Below, piece by piece: positions 26,326 to 35,349 of a stretch of 44,444 nucleotides of DNA. Made by a program: the position numbers and the translations under genes. Source of the DNA: an uncultured Flavobacteriaceae bacterium. Its GTDB lineage: Bacteria > Bacteroidota > Bacteroidia > Flavobacteriales > Flavobacteriaceae. The notes beneath the pieces are model-generated. The model was not told the DNA's origin, did not search any database, and saw only the letters and a list, made by a program, of their open reading frames with translations. Every line of letters begins with the position of its first letter. Positions within the stretch are counted from its first letter, which is position 1. The DNA is taken from the NCBI GenBank assembly GCA_947489085.1, contig CANLCJ010000032.1:1-44444 (forward strand), written 5' to 3'.

Positions 26326-29298
26326 ATGGCAGTAAAATCAAGAAATGTATTAAAATCGTATTTCGAGAATGGAGATAAACCAAACGAAAGTCAATTTTCA
26401 GATCTCATAGATTCTCTTATACATGTAACAGAAGGAGGGGATCAAAGTGGAGGTACAACAGGATCAGGTATTGTTCAAAATATATCTATAGACAGAGATG
26501 GTTTTCTTGTCTTTACGTTTGTTGGTGGTACAGTAATAAGAATAGCTAATAATGGAGTAGAGGGTGTTGTAAAAATGCCAACACCATTTAAGGACAGTTA
26601 CGATAATGTTTATTTTGTATATGAAGAAAAAGGTAATGACCAATCGGCTTTGCCAAATAGCTACAAATTCTATAAAACAATAGTGGCAGCTTCTCAAGAC
26701 GCTCTTCAAGACTATAATACAACGGGAAATAGAAACATTGTATATGTTTTTAAAGGCACTTATAACGAAGAAAGTGTAAATAGAGAGTACGTGGATATGT
26801 ATTTTGAAGATGGTGCAGTTGTATGGACAAATACAGCTGGAGGCTCTATCATAAATGATAAGTTAGCGCCTATTACTAATGCCAATATATATGGTAGAGG
26901 TACTTTTGTAAACATGGCCAACGACAGCCATGATGATAGCGAAGGTATAAATATGAACAAAGCATCTTCAATGTATATCGAAGCAAAACTTGTAGACAGT
27001 ATACAAATATGGCAAGATGATGCTGTACATTTTGAGTTTGCCAATATGGATGTACTATTCGATATAGCGACTTGGCACAATAAAAGTTTACACTTTAAAA
27101 ATTGTAGGTTTGTTAATGGCCTAAGAATATCATCATTTAAGAAAAATGGAGGCAAAGAAGTTTATGAAAACTGTGAGTTTATACTACCAGCATACTCTAC
27201 AACGGATTCGCGCAATACCTCTGTTAATATTAAGAACTATAGAAATGAAGCGCTTTTTAGAGTAGTCTATAAAAATGTTGTGTCTAGAGCACTTCCCATA
27301 GTAACAACAGGAAAAAGCATCGATACCATATTAGGAGAAGTTTATGGAACTTATACAAATGAGTACGAGGTAAATAATCCAGAAGTTTCGTGCATTATGT
27401 CTAGCCAGAATACTAAACACGATCAAGGTAGTTTTAGACTGGAAATAAGGAATTCGAAATGTATAATAAGACAAGAAAATGGCATTGGTATTTTACTTTG
27501 CAAACGGAAAAATAGCAGTTCTACAGAGGGGTATGTGCTATTGCATGATGTTACTATAGTTGACGAGACGTCAACAAATAATACAGTAGCCTTAGTTACA
27601 GGTAAAGGAGATTTGGCTACGCAACAACCAGGTTTTTCGGTAAACGCAATTTCACATAATTGTAAAACAAGTCATAAATTACTATCCTCAAATTTACAAG
27701 AATGGGATATCACTTTTGATACTATCTCCAATTTTGTACCAAAATCAGGAGGTACTTTCGATGGTAGTATTAATGTAGGCAATCCTCTTTCCCCTACTTC
27801 TCCAAAGCTTGGGGCGGGTATCACACTAGATAAAAATGGAAAATTAATAACTTGGCATGAAGATAATAAGGGCGATTTCGTAGGAGCTGGTTTAGAAATT
27901 ACGAGTTACCTTGGTTACAATTCTTTTACATTTAGAGCGGATCCACGTATCAGCTTATCTGGAGATCAAACCCTTCAATTAGGGTATTACAAGGATTCTA
28001 ATCTATTTACAAATCCTGTTCATTCTATGCAAATGTTTCAGCCAAATTCGCTATGTGTTATTGGTGGTTGGTTAGGTGCAAGGGGGACTGGAGAAGGCTA
28101 CAAAAAAGGAGATAAGCTTAGAATAATAAATGGCAATGCTGAAATTGATGGAGAATTAAGAAGTAAATTATTGGAGCTTTCAGGCAAAATTTTAATTAAT
28201 ATAGATGATTCTGTAAATAAATACGATGGCAGATTGAATATAGCCCAAAAGTGGGGAGATTGGATAAATCTTATAGATGATTATAGTAATGATACTTACA
28301 CGTTCCATAACCCTAATGGAGGAGGTAAAATGGAGCTATATATTCATGACGCTGCTACTAAAACCAATAAATTTGGTGTTTTTACGGTGCTAAAATCTGG
28401 AAACATTGGTATAGGTACGACTAAGCCAACTCAAAAGCTTCAAGTATCGGGAAATATCCAAGGGAATGATATATATGCAGTAGGCACTTACTACAAAGGA
28501 GATGGGAAAAACATCATTCAGTTTAGCGATGCGTGGCTTCGCTTAAATCCTTCTGGCCATTTTAAATCAGGTATTTATTGCGGGACAAGTATTTTAAGAA
28601 CCGATGGGGAGTTTCAAGTAGGGCCTAATGGTAATAAATTTAAAGTAGAAACAAATGGAAATACCACTGTACATGGAAACCTTTCTGGAAAGATTGTAAA
28701 TGGACAATATTCCCATCTATACAGATTTGGAGGTATACATTTTACGTGGGATTCCGACTCTTATGGTACAAATGCCCAGCATTCTATTAAAAGTACCTAT
28801 GGTACTTCATTTGGAGATAGCCTTACAATGAATTCGTTTAATAACATAAGATTAAACATAGATTCTAATAATAATAACTCTAATTCGAAGTTTGAGATAG
28901 GTCACAATACGTCAGGTACTGCGAATGTTTTATTTACAGTTTATGAAGATGGTAGAGCCGTAATCGCTAAAGGAATTTCTTCAGCATCAGATAAAAGGTT
29001 GAAAAAAGAAATCAAGGACATTTCTGATAAATTTTTGAATAAAATCGATAATTTAAAGCCTAAGGCTTATAAGTGGAAAGATTCTAGCAGAGGGAAAGAT
29101 GAAGAGGTAGGTTTTATAGCTCAAGATGTTAATGAGGTATTTCCTGAATTCGTTAATGCTAATGAAGATTACCAGTCTATTAATTATGATAAGATGGGAG
29201 CAGTTGTTGCTGTTAAAGGTATACAAGAACTTCATGATGAGATTAAGACGTTAAAACATGAATTAGCGGAAATAAAGGCTTTATTAAAACAGAAATAG
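26326..29298 (+). CDS. Long fibre/tailspike-like protein with S74 intramolecular chaperone
   Basis: This 990-residue protein has three parts. Residues 1-40 are the FENGDKPNESQFSDLIDSL docking motif shared with the previous gene. Residues of about 100-430 look like a right-handed beta-helix (NIVYVFKGTYNEESVNREYV, then repeated short strands with FKNCRF, YENCEF), as in tailspikes. After Gly-rich beta segments, residues from about 886 begin the peptidase S74 domain: SDKRLKKEI, then NLKPKAYKWKD and EEVGFIAQDVNEVFPEFV, ending in a coiled coil (LKHELAEIKALLKQ). S74 domains trimerise the fibre and cut themselves off just before the conserved Ser of the SDxRLK motif. There is no T9SS or Sec signal. 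It closes the operon; a terminator follows 49 bases later. Confidence 0.85.
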   Translation: MAVKSRNVLKSYFENGDKPNESQFSDLIDSLIHVTEGGDQSGGTTGSGIVQNISIDRDGFLVFTFVGGTVIRIANNGVEGVVKMPTPFKDSYDNVYFVYEEKGNDQSALPNSYKFYKTIVAASQDALQDYNTTGNRNIVYVFKGTYNEESVNREYVDMYFEDGAVVWTNTAGGSIINDKLAPITNANIYGRGTFVNMANDSHDDSEGINMNKASSMYIEAKLVDSIQIWQDDAVHFEFANMDVLFDIATWHNKSLHFKNCRFVNGLRISSFKKNGGKEVYENCEFILPAYSTTDSRNTSVNIKNYRNEALFRVVYKNVVSRALPIVTTGKSIDTILGEVYGTYTNEYEVNNPEVSCIMSSQNTKHDQGSFRLEIRNSKCIIRQENGIGILLCKRKNSSSTEGYVLLHDVTIVDETSTNNTVALVTGKGDLATQQPGFSVNAISHNCKTSHKLLSSNLQEWDITFDTISNFVPKSGGTFDGSINVGNPLSPTSPKLGAGITLDKNGKLITWHEDNKGDFVGAGLEITSYLGYNSFTFRADPRISLSGDQTLQLGYYKDSNLFTNPVHSMQMFQPNSLCVIGGWLGARGTGEGYKKGDKLRIINGNAEIDGELRSKLLELSGKILINIDDSVNKYDGRLNIAQKWGDWINLIDDYSNDTYTFHNPNGGGKMELYIHDAATKTNKFGVFTVLKSGNIGIGTTKPTQKLQVSGNIQGNDIYAVGTYYKGDGKNIIQFSDAWLRLNPSGHFKSGIYCGTSILRTDGEFQVGPNGNKFKVETNGNTTVHGNLSGKIVNGQYSHLYRFGGIHFTWDSDSYGTNAQHSIKSTYGTSFGDSLTMNSFNNIRLNIDSNNNNSNSKFEIGHNTSGTANVLFTVYEDGRAVIAKGISSASDKRLKKEIKDISDKFLNKIDNLKPKAYKWKDSSRGKDEEVGFIAQDVNEVFPEFVNANEDYQSINYDKMGAVVAVKGIQELHDEIKTLKHELAEIKALLKQK

Positions 29299-29310
29299 AT
29301 TAAGTCTACT

Positions 29311-29386
29311 AACGGTTTTGTTTTCACGCAAAACGTTATTTATTACAAAATCTCAGTAAGGTAATTATTTGCTTTGCTGAGGTTTT
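29311..29386 (+). terminator. Terminator of the giant-gene/fibre cluster
   Basis: The main hairpin is at 29347-29386: arm AAAATCTCAG pairs with CTGAGGTTTT (one G-T wobble on the plus strand), followed by a T-rich stretch. A smaller hairpin (AACGGTTTTG / CAAAACGTT) sits at 29311-29338. The wobble pair favours plus-strand RNA, so this ends the cluster that closes at 29298. Confidence 0.75.
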
Positions 29387-29469
29387 ACGTTTTCTACACT
29401 TCAAGGTTAATGTGGTATATTTGAACAAAAATGAATTACCATAAGTCTTAAAATTTTCAGTATTGTGTA

Positions 29470-30490
29470 GTAATACACTTTTAATTTTCTCATAAAATAA
29501 GTATTTTTATCTTATGGCTAAAACTATAGATATTCAAGTTTTTGAAACAGAAAAGGAGTTGCAATCCATATTACGAACAACTAAAAGTAAATTAGTAGAA
29601 AAACGTGTTAAAGCATTATTGTTAGTTAAAAAAGGTAAATGTAGATATACTCAAGAAGTTGCAGTAAAAATTGGAGTTACCAGAAAAACAATTTACAATT
29701 GGTTTGAGACTTATAAAGACCAAGGTATTAAAAAGCTTTGTGAAGTTAATCAAGGAGGTAATAATACGCCTTTATTATCACAAGCTACCATAGTTAAAAT
29801 AGATGAACTATTAAATGATCCCTACAGTACTATTACTAGTTATGTTGAATTGGTTAGTATTCTAGAAGAAACACAAGATAATTTAACATACGCTTCTATT
29901 TATCAACATTGCAAACGCAAACACAAATCTAAATTAAAGGTAGCAAGAAAATCACATCATAAAAAAGATGAACAGGCTGTAGAAGCCTTTAAAAAAACTC
30001 CCCAACTTACTATCTGATATTAGAATTAATCTTAATAAAGATAAATATGATGGGATAGAACTTATGTTTCAAGATGAAACTAGGTATGGACTTATCACTG
30101 GTCTAAAAAGAACCATTACTGCTAAAGGAATAAAAGCAAAAGTTCACTATCAGCATAGTTATCAATATCTATGGATTTGGGGAAGCTTTTCTCCTTTGAC
30201 TGGTGATGCTTTTTATTGGGAAACTCCAATTGTTAACAATAATATATTTGAAGCCTATTTAAAAGCTCTAGGTCAAAGAACCCCTAATAAATACATAATA
30301 TTAGTTATTGATAATGCTGGATTTCATGCCTCAAAAAACATTTCAATACCGACAAATATTAAGCTTTTAAGAATCCCTGCTTATGCTCCTGAGTTAAATC
30401 CTGCTGAAAAAGTTTGGCAGTACATGAAAAGTAAGGTCGCTATGAAATGTAAAAATTAATCGAAACATACTTGTTAAATAAAAAGTACTA
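29470..30490 (+). mobile_element. IS630-family insertion sequence, ends approximate
   Basis: The transposase frames at 29514-30459 define the element. A TAGTAATACACTTTTAATTT stretch near 29468 and TTAAATAAAAAGTACTA ending at 30490 are imperfect inverted copies, and both begin or end at TA, the target duplicated by this family. The resulting length of about 1.0 kb fits the family. The ends are only approximate because the inverted match is poor. The element sits outside the preceding operon, beyond its terminator. Confidence 0.5.
29514..30459 (+). pseudogene. IS630-family transposase split by a +1 frameshift at an A7 run
   Basis: The first frame (29514-30017, 167 codons) carries the helix-turn-helix part (YTQEVAVKIGVTRKTIYNWF). 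The second frame is open from just upstream of the shift and carries the DDE core: LMFQDETRYGL (first D), LVIDNAGFHASKN (second D) and LNPAEKVWQYMKSK (E). All three catalytic residues are present. The frames join at the run of seven A in TTTAAAAAAACTCCCC near 29990-29996: with six A the protein would read EAFKKLPNLLSDIRIN without a break. It is either inactivated by one extra A or expressed through slippage on the A run. The C-terminus (KSKVAMKCKN) is short for the family and may also be damaged. Confidence 0.75.
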
Positions 30491-30786
30491 ATTTAGATTT
30501 CTCAAAAACACAGCAAAAAAATACTCAAATCGTGGCAGACCAGTATAGACCACTGTAGAGCAGGATACGATACTTTGAAACAATGTTTATTTTTGCAACA
30601 AATAAAGAAAATCTAAAATCCGAAAACATTGTCAATACGAGCTTGCATAACAAAAAGTAATGACAATCTCTAATCATAATATTAGCAGATAGATTTTTAA
30701 TACTATCTCACATTGCAGGTAATTGGATAACAATTAGTAACTCTCACTATACCACATATACTTTATTGTTAAAATTCTATTACAAG
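30460..30786. other. Non-coding stretch after the IS element
   Basis: AT-rich DNA in which I see no gene on either strand. The first 30 bases probably hold the right end of the IS630 element. The remainder may be the original intergenic region. Confidence 0.4.
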
Positions 30787-30815
30787 CCGAGACTTGATCA
30801 GTCTCGGTTTTTTTT
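30787..30815 (+). terminator. Rho-independent terminator
   Basis: Perfect 8-bp stem CCGAGACT / AGTCTCGG with a TGATC loop, followed by eight T. It lies about 330 bases after the transposase and before the lipoprotein promoter, so it insulates the lipoprotein gene from upstream reading. Confidence 0.85.
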
Positions 30816-30936
30816 AAAGTAAATATACAAATGATTCCTTTTGAGCCGCGAAAATGTATCTCTATGAGTTTTATAGTATTAATTTACGTAAATATCTTCC
30901 GTTTTACAAGTTTAAAATCCTCCTTACAAGGTTTTC

Positions 30937-30969
30937 TTGCGCTAAAACCCTGATGCGGTTGCAACTTTG
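30937..30969 (+). promoter_or_regulatory. Bacteroidota-type promoter of the lipoprotein gene
   Basis: TTG at 30937-30939 and CAACTTTG at 30962-30969 match the -33 TTG and -7 TAnnTTTG consensus (one mismatch), with 22 bases between. Transcription would start around 30976, about 20 bases before the ATG at 30998. This supports the internal ATG as the true start over the upstream ATG at 30854. Confidence 0.6.
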
Positions 30970-30997
30970 CAGCTCAACGATTTTAAAAATAAAACAC

Positions 30998-32368
30998 ATG
31001 AAAAAGATTTTTTTAGCATTACTATTGCCGCTATTGGCATTTAATTGTAGCTCCGATGACGATTCCAGTACTGAAGATGTCATTATTATAGACGATGGCG
31101 TGCCAGTAGTAAGAATTTCGACAGTAAACACATCTACAGATGAGGTAACATTAACAAATTTAGGAGATGCCTCTATAGATGTAGGATCATATTGGTTATG
31201 TTTGGGCCCTGGAACATACATGCAAATCGATAATGGCGTAACAGGATCTACAACAATAGCGCCAAACGGTAACTTAACTGTAGCTTATGATGTAAATCCA
31301 AGCAGCGGTGGTTTAGGCGTATTCTCTACCAATACGTTTAGCTCTTCAGATCCAGAAGTACTAGTAGATTATGTACAATGGGGAGGAGAAAACCAAGCTA
31401 GAGTAGCACAAGCAGTAACAGCAGGACGCTGGGACAATGTGGCTAACTTTGTAAGTGGTGGTTCTCCTTTTACTTTCAATGGAGAAGCAGAAGAAATTGG
31501 ATCTACATTCTGGTCAGGTACAGCTATGGCGGTATTACGAATTTCAACAGTAAATACATCTACAGATGAAGTAACATTAACAAATTTAGGTGATGCTTCT
31601 ATAGATGTTGGATCTTACTGGTTATGTTTAGGTCCTGGAACATACATGCAAATCAATAATGGCGTAACAGGATCTACAACAATAGCGCCAAACGGTAACT
31701 TAACAGTGGCCTATAATGTAAATCCAAGCAATGGCGGTTTAGGTGTATTCTCTACCAATACGTTTAGCTCTTCAGACCCAGAAGTATTAGTAGATTACGT
31801 ACAGTGGGGAGGAGAAAACCAAGCTAGAGTAGCGCAAGCAGTAACAGCAGGACGCTGGGACAATGCAGCTAACTTTGTAAGTGGTGGTTCTCCTTTTACT
31901 TTTAATGGAGAAGCAGAAGAAATTGGATCTACATTTTGGTCTGGTATAGCTATGGCGGTATTACGAATTTCAACAGTAAATACATCTACAGACGAAGTAA
32001 CATTAACAAATTTAGGTAATGCTTCTATAGATGTTGGTTCTTACTGGTTATGTTTAGGCCCTGGAACATACATGCGAATCAATAATGGTGTAACAGGATC
32101 TACAACAATAGCGCCAAACGGTAGCTTAACAGTGGCTTATAATGTAAACCCAAGCAACGGTGGTTTAGGTGTATTCTCTACCAATACATTCGGCTCTTCA
32201 GATCCAGAAGTGCTAGTAGATTACGTACAGTGGGGAGGAGAAAACCAAGCTAGAGTAGCGCAAGCAGTAACAGCAGGACGTTGGGATAGTGCTTCAGGTT
32301 TTGTGCAACCAGCTACAATGTTTACGTTTAACGGACAGGCTAACGATTTTGGAGTAGCTTTCTGGTAA
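30998..32368 (+). CDS. Lipoprotein with three lamin-tail-like repeats
   Basis: The start at 30998 gives a classic lipoprotein signal: MKKIFLALLLPLLAFNCSSD, with lipobox LAFNC, Cys17 to be lipidated, and acidic residues SDDDSS right after the Cys. In Bacteroidota such an acidic run can act as a surface export signal. The mature protein has a short linker and three repeats of 142 residues (RISTVNTSTDEVTLTNLGD ... YWLCLGPGTYM ... DYVQWGGENQARVAQAVT). The VTLTNLGDASIDVGSYWLC pattern resembles lamin-tail (LTD) beta-sandwich domains. The frame extends 48 codons upstream to 30854, but that part lies in the promoter region and would bury the signal peptide. Function is unknown; a cell-surface binding role is likely. 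Confidence 0.85.
   Translation: MKKIFLALLLPLLAFNCSSDDDSSTEDVIIIDDGVPVVRISTVNTSTDEVTLTNLGDASIDVGSYWLCLGPGTYMQIDNGVTGSTTIAPNGNLTVAYDVNPSSGGLGVFSTNTFSSSDPEVLVDYVQWGGENQARVAQAVTAGRWDNVANFVSGGSPFTFNGEAEEIGSTFWSGTAMAVLRISTVNTSTDEVTLTNLGDASIDVGSYWLCLGPGTYMQINNGVTGSTTIAPNGNLTVAYNVNPSNGGLGVFSTNTFSSSDPEVLVDYVQWGGENQARVAQAVTAGRWDNAANFVSGGSPFTFNGEAEEIGSTFWSGIAMAVLRISTVNTSTDEVTLTNLGNASIDVGSYWLCLGPGTYMRINNGVTGSTTIAPNGSLTVAYNVNPSNGGLGVFSTNTFGSSDPEVLVDYVQWGGENQARVAQAVTAGRWDSASGFVQPATMFTFNGQANDFGVAFW
31112..32365 (+). repeat. Three tandem 426-bp coding repeats
   Basis: Units start at 31112, 31538 and 31964; the third is cut 21 bases short by the gene end. They are nearly identical at DNA level, with most differences silent or single substitutions (for example QIDNG / QINNG / RINNG). 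This indicates recent duplication or gene conversion, and copy number could vary between strains. Confidence 0.9.
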
Positions 32369-32413
32369 TAGATATAGTAGTATTTAAAAAAAGAAAAACA
32401 ATTTAAGAGGTTT

Positions 32414-32455
32414 AAGCCGAAAGTTACTTGTATAAAGTAACCTTCGGCTTTTTTT
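32414..32455 (+). terminator. Terminator of the lipoprotein gene
   Basis: Long stem AAGCCGAAAGTTACTT pairing with AAGTAACCTTCGGCTT around a short loop, followed by seven T, 46 bases after the stop at 32368. Confidence 0.9.
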
Positions 32456-32794
32456 AATAAAGATAGGTTTTATTAGAGCTTTAAAAAATATAGCGTAGCA
32501 TTAGTGTAAACAGCGGTTGGAAGACAGAATACGATTTACTAATAAAAAATTTTTACGTATGTGTGATTTCATTTCCTGCTATTCTTGACTTGAAAAAAAA
32601 TGATACACTAATCACGGCTAAGCTTTAATTTTTTGCCTTAGAGCAGCAAAAAATAGTTCAATATATTTATACTAAATTCTTATCCATAAATGAAATAATA
32701 GATTTTCTAATGAATTTGGGTAAAAGACCATCTTGCCATAGAAATTTCAGTTGGAAACAACACTATGATTCGAAATTAGGTTGCTAGAAATGAA
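32456..32794. other. Intergenic stretch with a possible degenerate coding scrap
   Basis: No intact gene is visible. At about 32634-32786 one plus-strand frame is open without a start, reading ALEQQKIVQYIYTKFLSINE and then FLMNLGKRPSCHRNFSWKQH before TAG. It may be the tail of a lost gene; the family is not recognised. Confidence 0.3.
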
Positions 32795-32821
32795 AAGAGC
32801 ACCAATAAAATTGATGCTCTT
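32795..32821 (-). terminator. Terminator of leuA-leuB
   Basis: On the minus strand AAGAGCATCAAT and ATTGGTGCTCTT form a continuous stem (a T-G wobble that is a mismatch on the plus strand), followed by TTTTC. It lies 69 bases after the leuB stop. Confidence 0.65.
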
Positions 32822-32889
32822 AATTTTAGGATGCCACGTAAAGTTTAGTTTAAGCTCAGTTTAGTATTATTCAATTTATATGTAATAAA

Positions 32890-34008
32890 TTAAATAATCG
32901 TGGACTGTCCTAAATGTATATTTGTAAAATTTAAATTGGTCTCTTCTGGATTATTAATAAAATCTTCAATAAAATCCCCCACTTTACTAGTAGAAATGTT
33001 ATTGTATTTCGTGTTTAAGTCTGGTGTTGTAATGTGCAAGTTTAAAGATTTATCAACAGCATCTCGTATAAGTGCAGCCTCGTCGGCCAAATTGAAATGA
33101 TCTAGTAACAAGGCAGCCGATAAAATAGAAGCAATAGGGTTTGCGATGCCTTTATCTTTAGCGGCAGTGTAAGCACCATGTATTGGTTCGAACATAACGT
33201 GCTTTTCTCCATGAGAACCAGATGCTAATAAGCCAATAGAACCTACTATAACGCTAGCTTCTTCAGATAAAATATCACCAAACATATTTTCAGTTAAAAT
33301 AACATCAAATTGTTTAGGGTTCTTTATCAATTCTACAGCAGCATTATCAATAAACATAAAGTTTAGAGATACGTCTGGATACTGTTTAGCCAATTGTAAA
33401 ACAACACGACGCCATAGTCTGGAACTTTCTAAAACATTAGCTTTATCAACCAATGTTAGTTTTCCTTTTCTAGATTGTGCCGCCTTAAAAGCTTCATGTG
33501 CAATGCGCTCTATTTCGTGACGGTGGTACGTGCAGGTATCGCTAGCAGTATTACCATCTTCACTTAAGGTTTTTTCTCCAAAATAAATGCCACCAGTAAG
33601 CTCTCTGTATATAAGTATATTGGTGTCTTTAATTTGCCTTACTTTTAAAGAAGATTTGTTAAGCAAGTCTGGATAAGCAATTACAGGTCTAATATTGGTA
33701 TGTAACTGCAAAGCCTTACGAATGCCTAATAAGCCCTGTTCGGGACGTATAGCTGCATCTGGATCAATATCGTAAGCGATATCTCCTATAGCACCAAATA
33801 ATACGGCATCTGCATCTTTGCAGAGCGAAATGGTTTCTTCTGGTAATGCGGTGTTATGTTTAGCTATAGCCGCAGCACCTACAAGACCATAATTAAAATT
33901 AAAAGTATGGCCATAAATTAAGCCTATAGCTTTTAGAGCTTTAATAGCCTCGGCTATTACTTCTGGGCCAACGCCATCACCTGGTAATACAGCTATATTT
34001 AACGTCAT
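32890..34008 (-). CDS. leuB: 3-isopropylmalate dehydrogenase
   Basis: LeuB oxidises and decarboxylates 3-isopropylmalate to 2-oxoisocaproate with NAD in leucine synthesis, in the cytoplasm. The 372-residue length is normal. Visible family motifs are the N-terminal IAVLPGDGVGPEVIAEA, LLGIRKALQLHTNIRPV, the substrate-handling RELTGGIYFG, LVDKANVL, the metal-binding NMFGDILSEEASVIVGSIGL and the NAD-binding FEPIHGAYTAAKDKGIANP. The gene starts 27 bases after leuA on the same strand, so the two form an operon. The paralogous isocitrate and tartrate dehydrogenases are less likely, given the neighbour and the GGIYFG motif. leuC and leuD are not in the window. Confidence 0.95.
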   Translation of the reverse strand: MTLNIAVLPGDGVGPEVIAEAIKALKAIGLIYGHTFNFNYGLVGAAAIAKHNTALPEETISLCKDADAVLFGAIGDIAYDIDPDAAIRPEQGLLGIRKALQLHTNIRPVIAYPDLLNKSSLKVRQIKDTNILIYRELTGGIYFGEKTLSEDGNTASDTCTYHRHEIERIAHEAFKAAQSRKGKLTLVDKANVLESSRLWRRVVLQLAKQYPDVSLNFMFIDNAAVELIKNPKQFDVILTENMFGDILSEEASVIVGSIGLLASGSHGEKHVMFEPIHGAYTAAKDKGIANPIASILSAALLLDHFNLADEAALIRDAVDKSLNLHITTPDLNTKYNNISTSKVGDFIEDFINNPEETNLNFTNIHLGQSTII

Positions 34009-34035
34009 AACGTAGTAGTAGGTTAAATTACTAAG

Positions 34036-35205
34036 TTAATTAATTTCTTGATAAACTGGGGTAGATTCTATAATTTTATGAATATCGTTATCGTCTATTT
34101 CTTTTTTATTATCAGCAAACTCTAGAAATTTAGCATATACCACGTCCAATTGAAGTTTGGTAAGCTCATAACCCACATTTTTTGCACGGTAAGCTAATGC
34201 CGCTCTTCCACTTCGAGCAGTTAAAACAATAGCAGACTCTGTAACACCAACATCTTTAGGGTCTATAATTTCGTAAGTTTCTCTATTTTTTATGACACCA
34301 TCTTGATGAATACCAGAACTATGTGCAAAGGCATTAGCACCAACAATAGCTTTATTAGGCTGTGTGTAAATCCCCATATTATCAGATACCAATTGACTTA
34401 AGCCATACAGCATTTCAGTCTGTATTTTAGTATCTAAATTTAAGTGGGGGTGTTGTTTCAATATCATAACAACCTCTTCTAAGGCCGTATTACCAGCACG
34501 TTCGCCTATACCATTAATAGTACATTCAATTTGGCGCGCACCATTAATAACACCCTCTATAGAATTGGCCGTAGCCAAGCCAAGATCGTTATGGCAGTGG
34601 CAAGATAAAATGGCTTTATCTATACCTTTAACATTTTCCTTTAAATATTTAATTTTAGCACCATATTCGCTAGGCAAACAATAACCAGTTGTGTCAGGAA
34701 TATTTAATACTGTAGCACCAGCTTTAATAACCGCTTCGCACACACGAGCTAAATATTCGTTATCTGTTCTTCCAGCATCTTCAGCATAAAACTCAACGTC
34801 TTCAACAAAAGTTTTAGCATAGCTTACAGCTTTAACTGCACGCTCTATAATGGCCTCTTGCGTAGATTTAAATTTAAATTTTATATGCGATTCCGAAGTA
34901 CCAATACCAGTATGTATTCTTGGTGTTTTGGCGTATCTTAAAGCTTCCCCTGCAACTTTAATGTCGTTTTCTACAGAACGTGTAAGTCCACAAACGGTTG
35001 CATTTTTTACGATTTTAGATATTTCCTCGACGGATTTAAAATCACCAGGACTAGAGACAGGAAAACCAGCCTCAATAATATCTACCCCTAACATATCTAG
35101 TTGCTCTGCAATTATTAATTTCTGTGCTGTATTAAGTTTACAACCAGGAACTTGCTCTCCATCGCGAAGGGTAGTGTCAAAAATTTGAACGTGATTATCA
35201 GACAT
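34036..35205 (-). CDS. leuA: 2-isopropylmalate synthase, short form without regulatory domain
   Basis: The enzyme condenses acetyl-CoA with 2-oxoisovalerate, the first step of leucine synthesis. Signatures are the N-terminal [17 protein letters not shown] with metal-binding Asp, the barrel segment [11 protein letters not shown], and the metal-binding [18 protein letters not shown] followed by [19 protein letters not shown]. At 389 residues it contains the catalytic barrel and subdomains but lacks the C-terminal LeuA allosteric domain of the roughly 500-residue enzymes, so classical leucine feedback through that domain is not expected. Citramalate or homocitrate synthases share this fold; co-transcription with leuB favours LeuA. 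A 6-6-6 inverted repeat lies 17 bases upstream of the start. Confidence 0.9.
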   Translation of the reverse strand: MSDNHVQIFDTTLRDGEQVPGCKLNTAQKLIIAEQLDMLGVDIIEAGFPVSSPGDFKSVEEISKIVKNATVCGLTRSVENDIKVAGEALRYAKTPRIHTGIGTSESHIKFKFKSTQEAIIERAVKAVSYAKTFVEDVEFYAEDAGRTDNEYLARVCEAVIKAGATVLNIPDTTGYCLPSEYGAKIKYLKENVKGIDKAILSCHCHNDLGLATANSIEGVINGARQIECTINGIGERAGNTALEEVVMILKQHPHLNLDTKIQTEMLYGLSQLVSDNMGIYTQPNKAIVGANAFAHSSGIHQDGVIKNRETYEIIDPKDVGVTESAIVLTARSGRAALAYRAKNVGYELTKLQLDVVYAKFLEFADNKKEIDDNDIHKIIESTPVYQEIN

Positions 35206-35221
35206 TATATTAAAATATATT

Positions 35222-35239
35222 TTCGTATTGTGTTACGAA
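35222..35239. promoter_or_regulatory. Inverted repeat upstream of leuA, candidate operator
   Basis: TTCGTA-TTGTGT-TACGAA is a perfect 6-bp inverted repeat with a 6-base spacer. It lies 17 bases upstream of the leuA start in the 144-base gap between divergent genes. With the short leuA lacking an allosteric domain, transcriptional control here would be plausible. The protein that would bind is unknown. Confidence 0.4.
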
Positions 35240-35349
35240 TTTATATTTTGGTTTTGTAAACCGTACTATGCTTAACTCTTTTTTTACGATGTTTAACTAG
35301 GTTGAGGGTGGTTTAATTATCTGTAATTCAGATTTTTAAGTCTTATTTT

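Noticed and set aside
26326-29298. Diversity-generating retroelement target in the fibre protein
   Set aside because: No reverse transcriptase, template repeat or accessory gene is visible in the window.
29299-29513. Insertion of IS630 separating the fibre operon from its terminator at 30787
   Set aside because: A good terminator hairpin already lies at 29347-29386, before the IS element.
30854-30997. Upstream start for the lipoprotein, adding 48 residues
   Set aside because: The added part overlaps the promoter boxes and would place the lipoprotein signal peptide in the interior of the protein.
31112-32365. CRISPR-like repeats
   Set aside because: The units are 426 bases, contiguous and in frame; there are no short repeats with unique spacers anywhere in the window.
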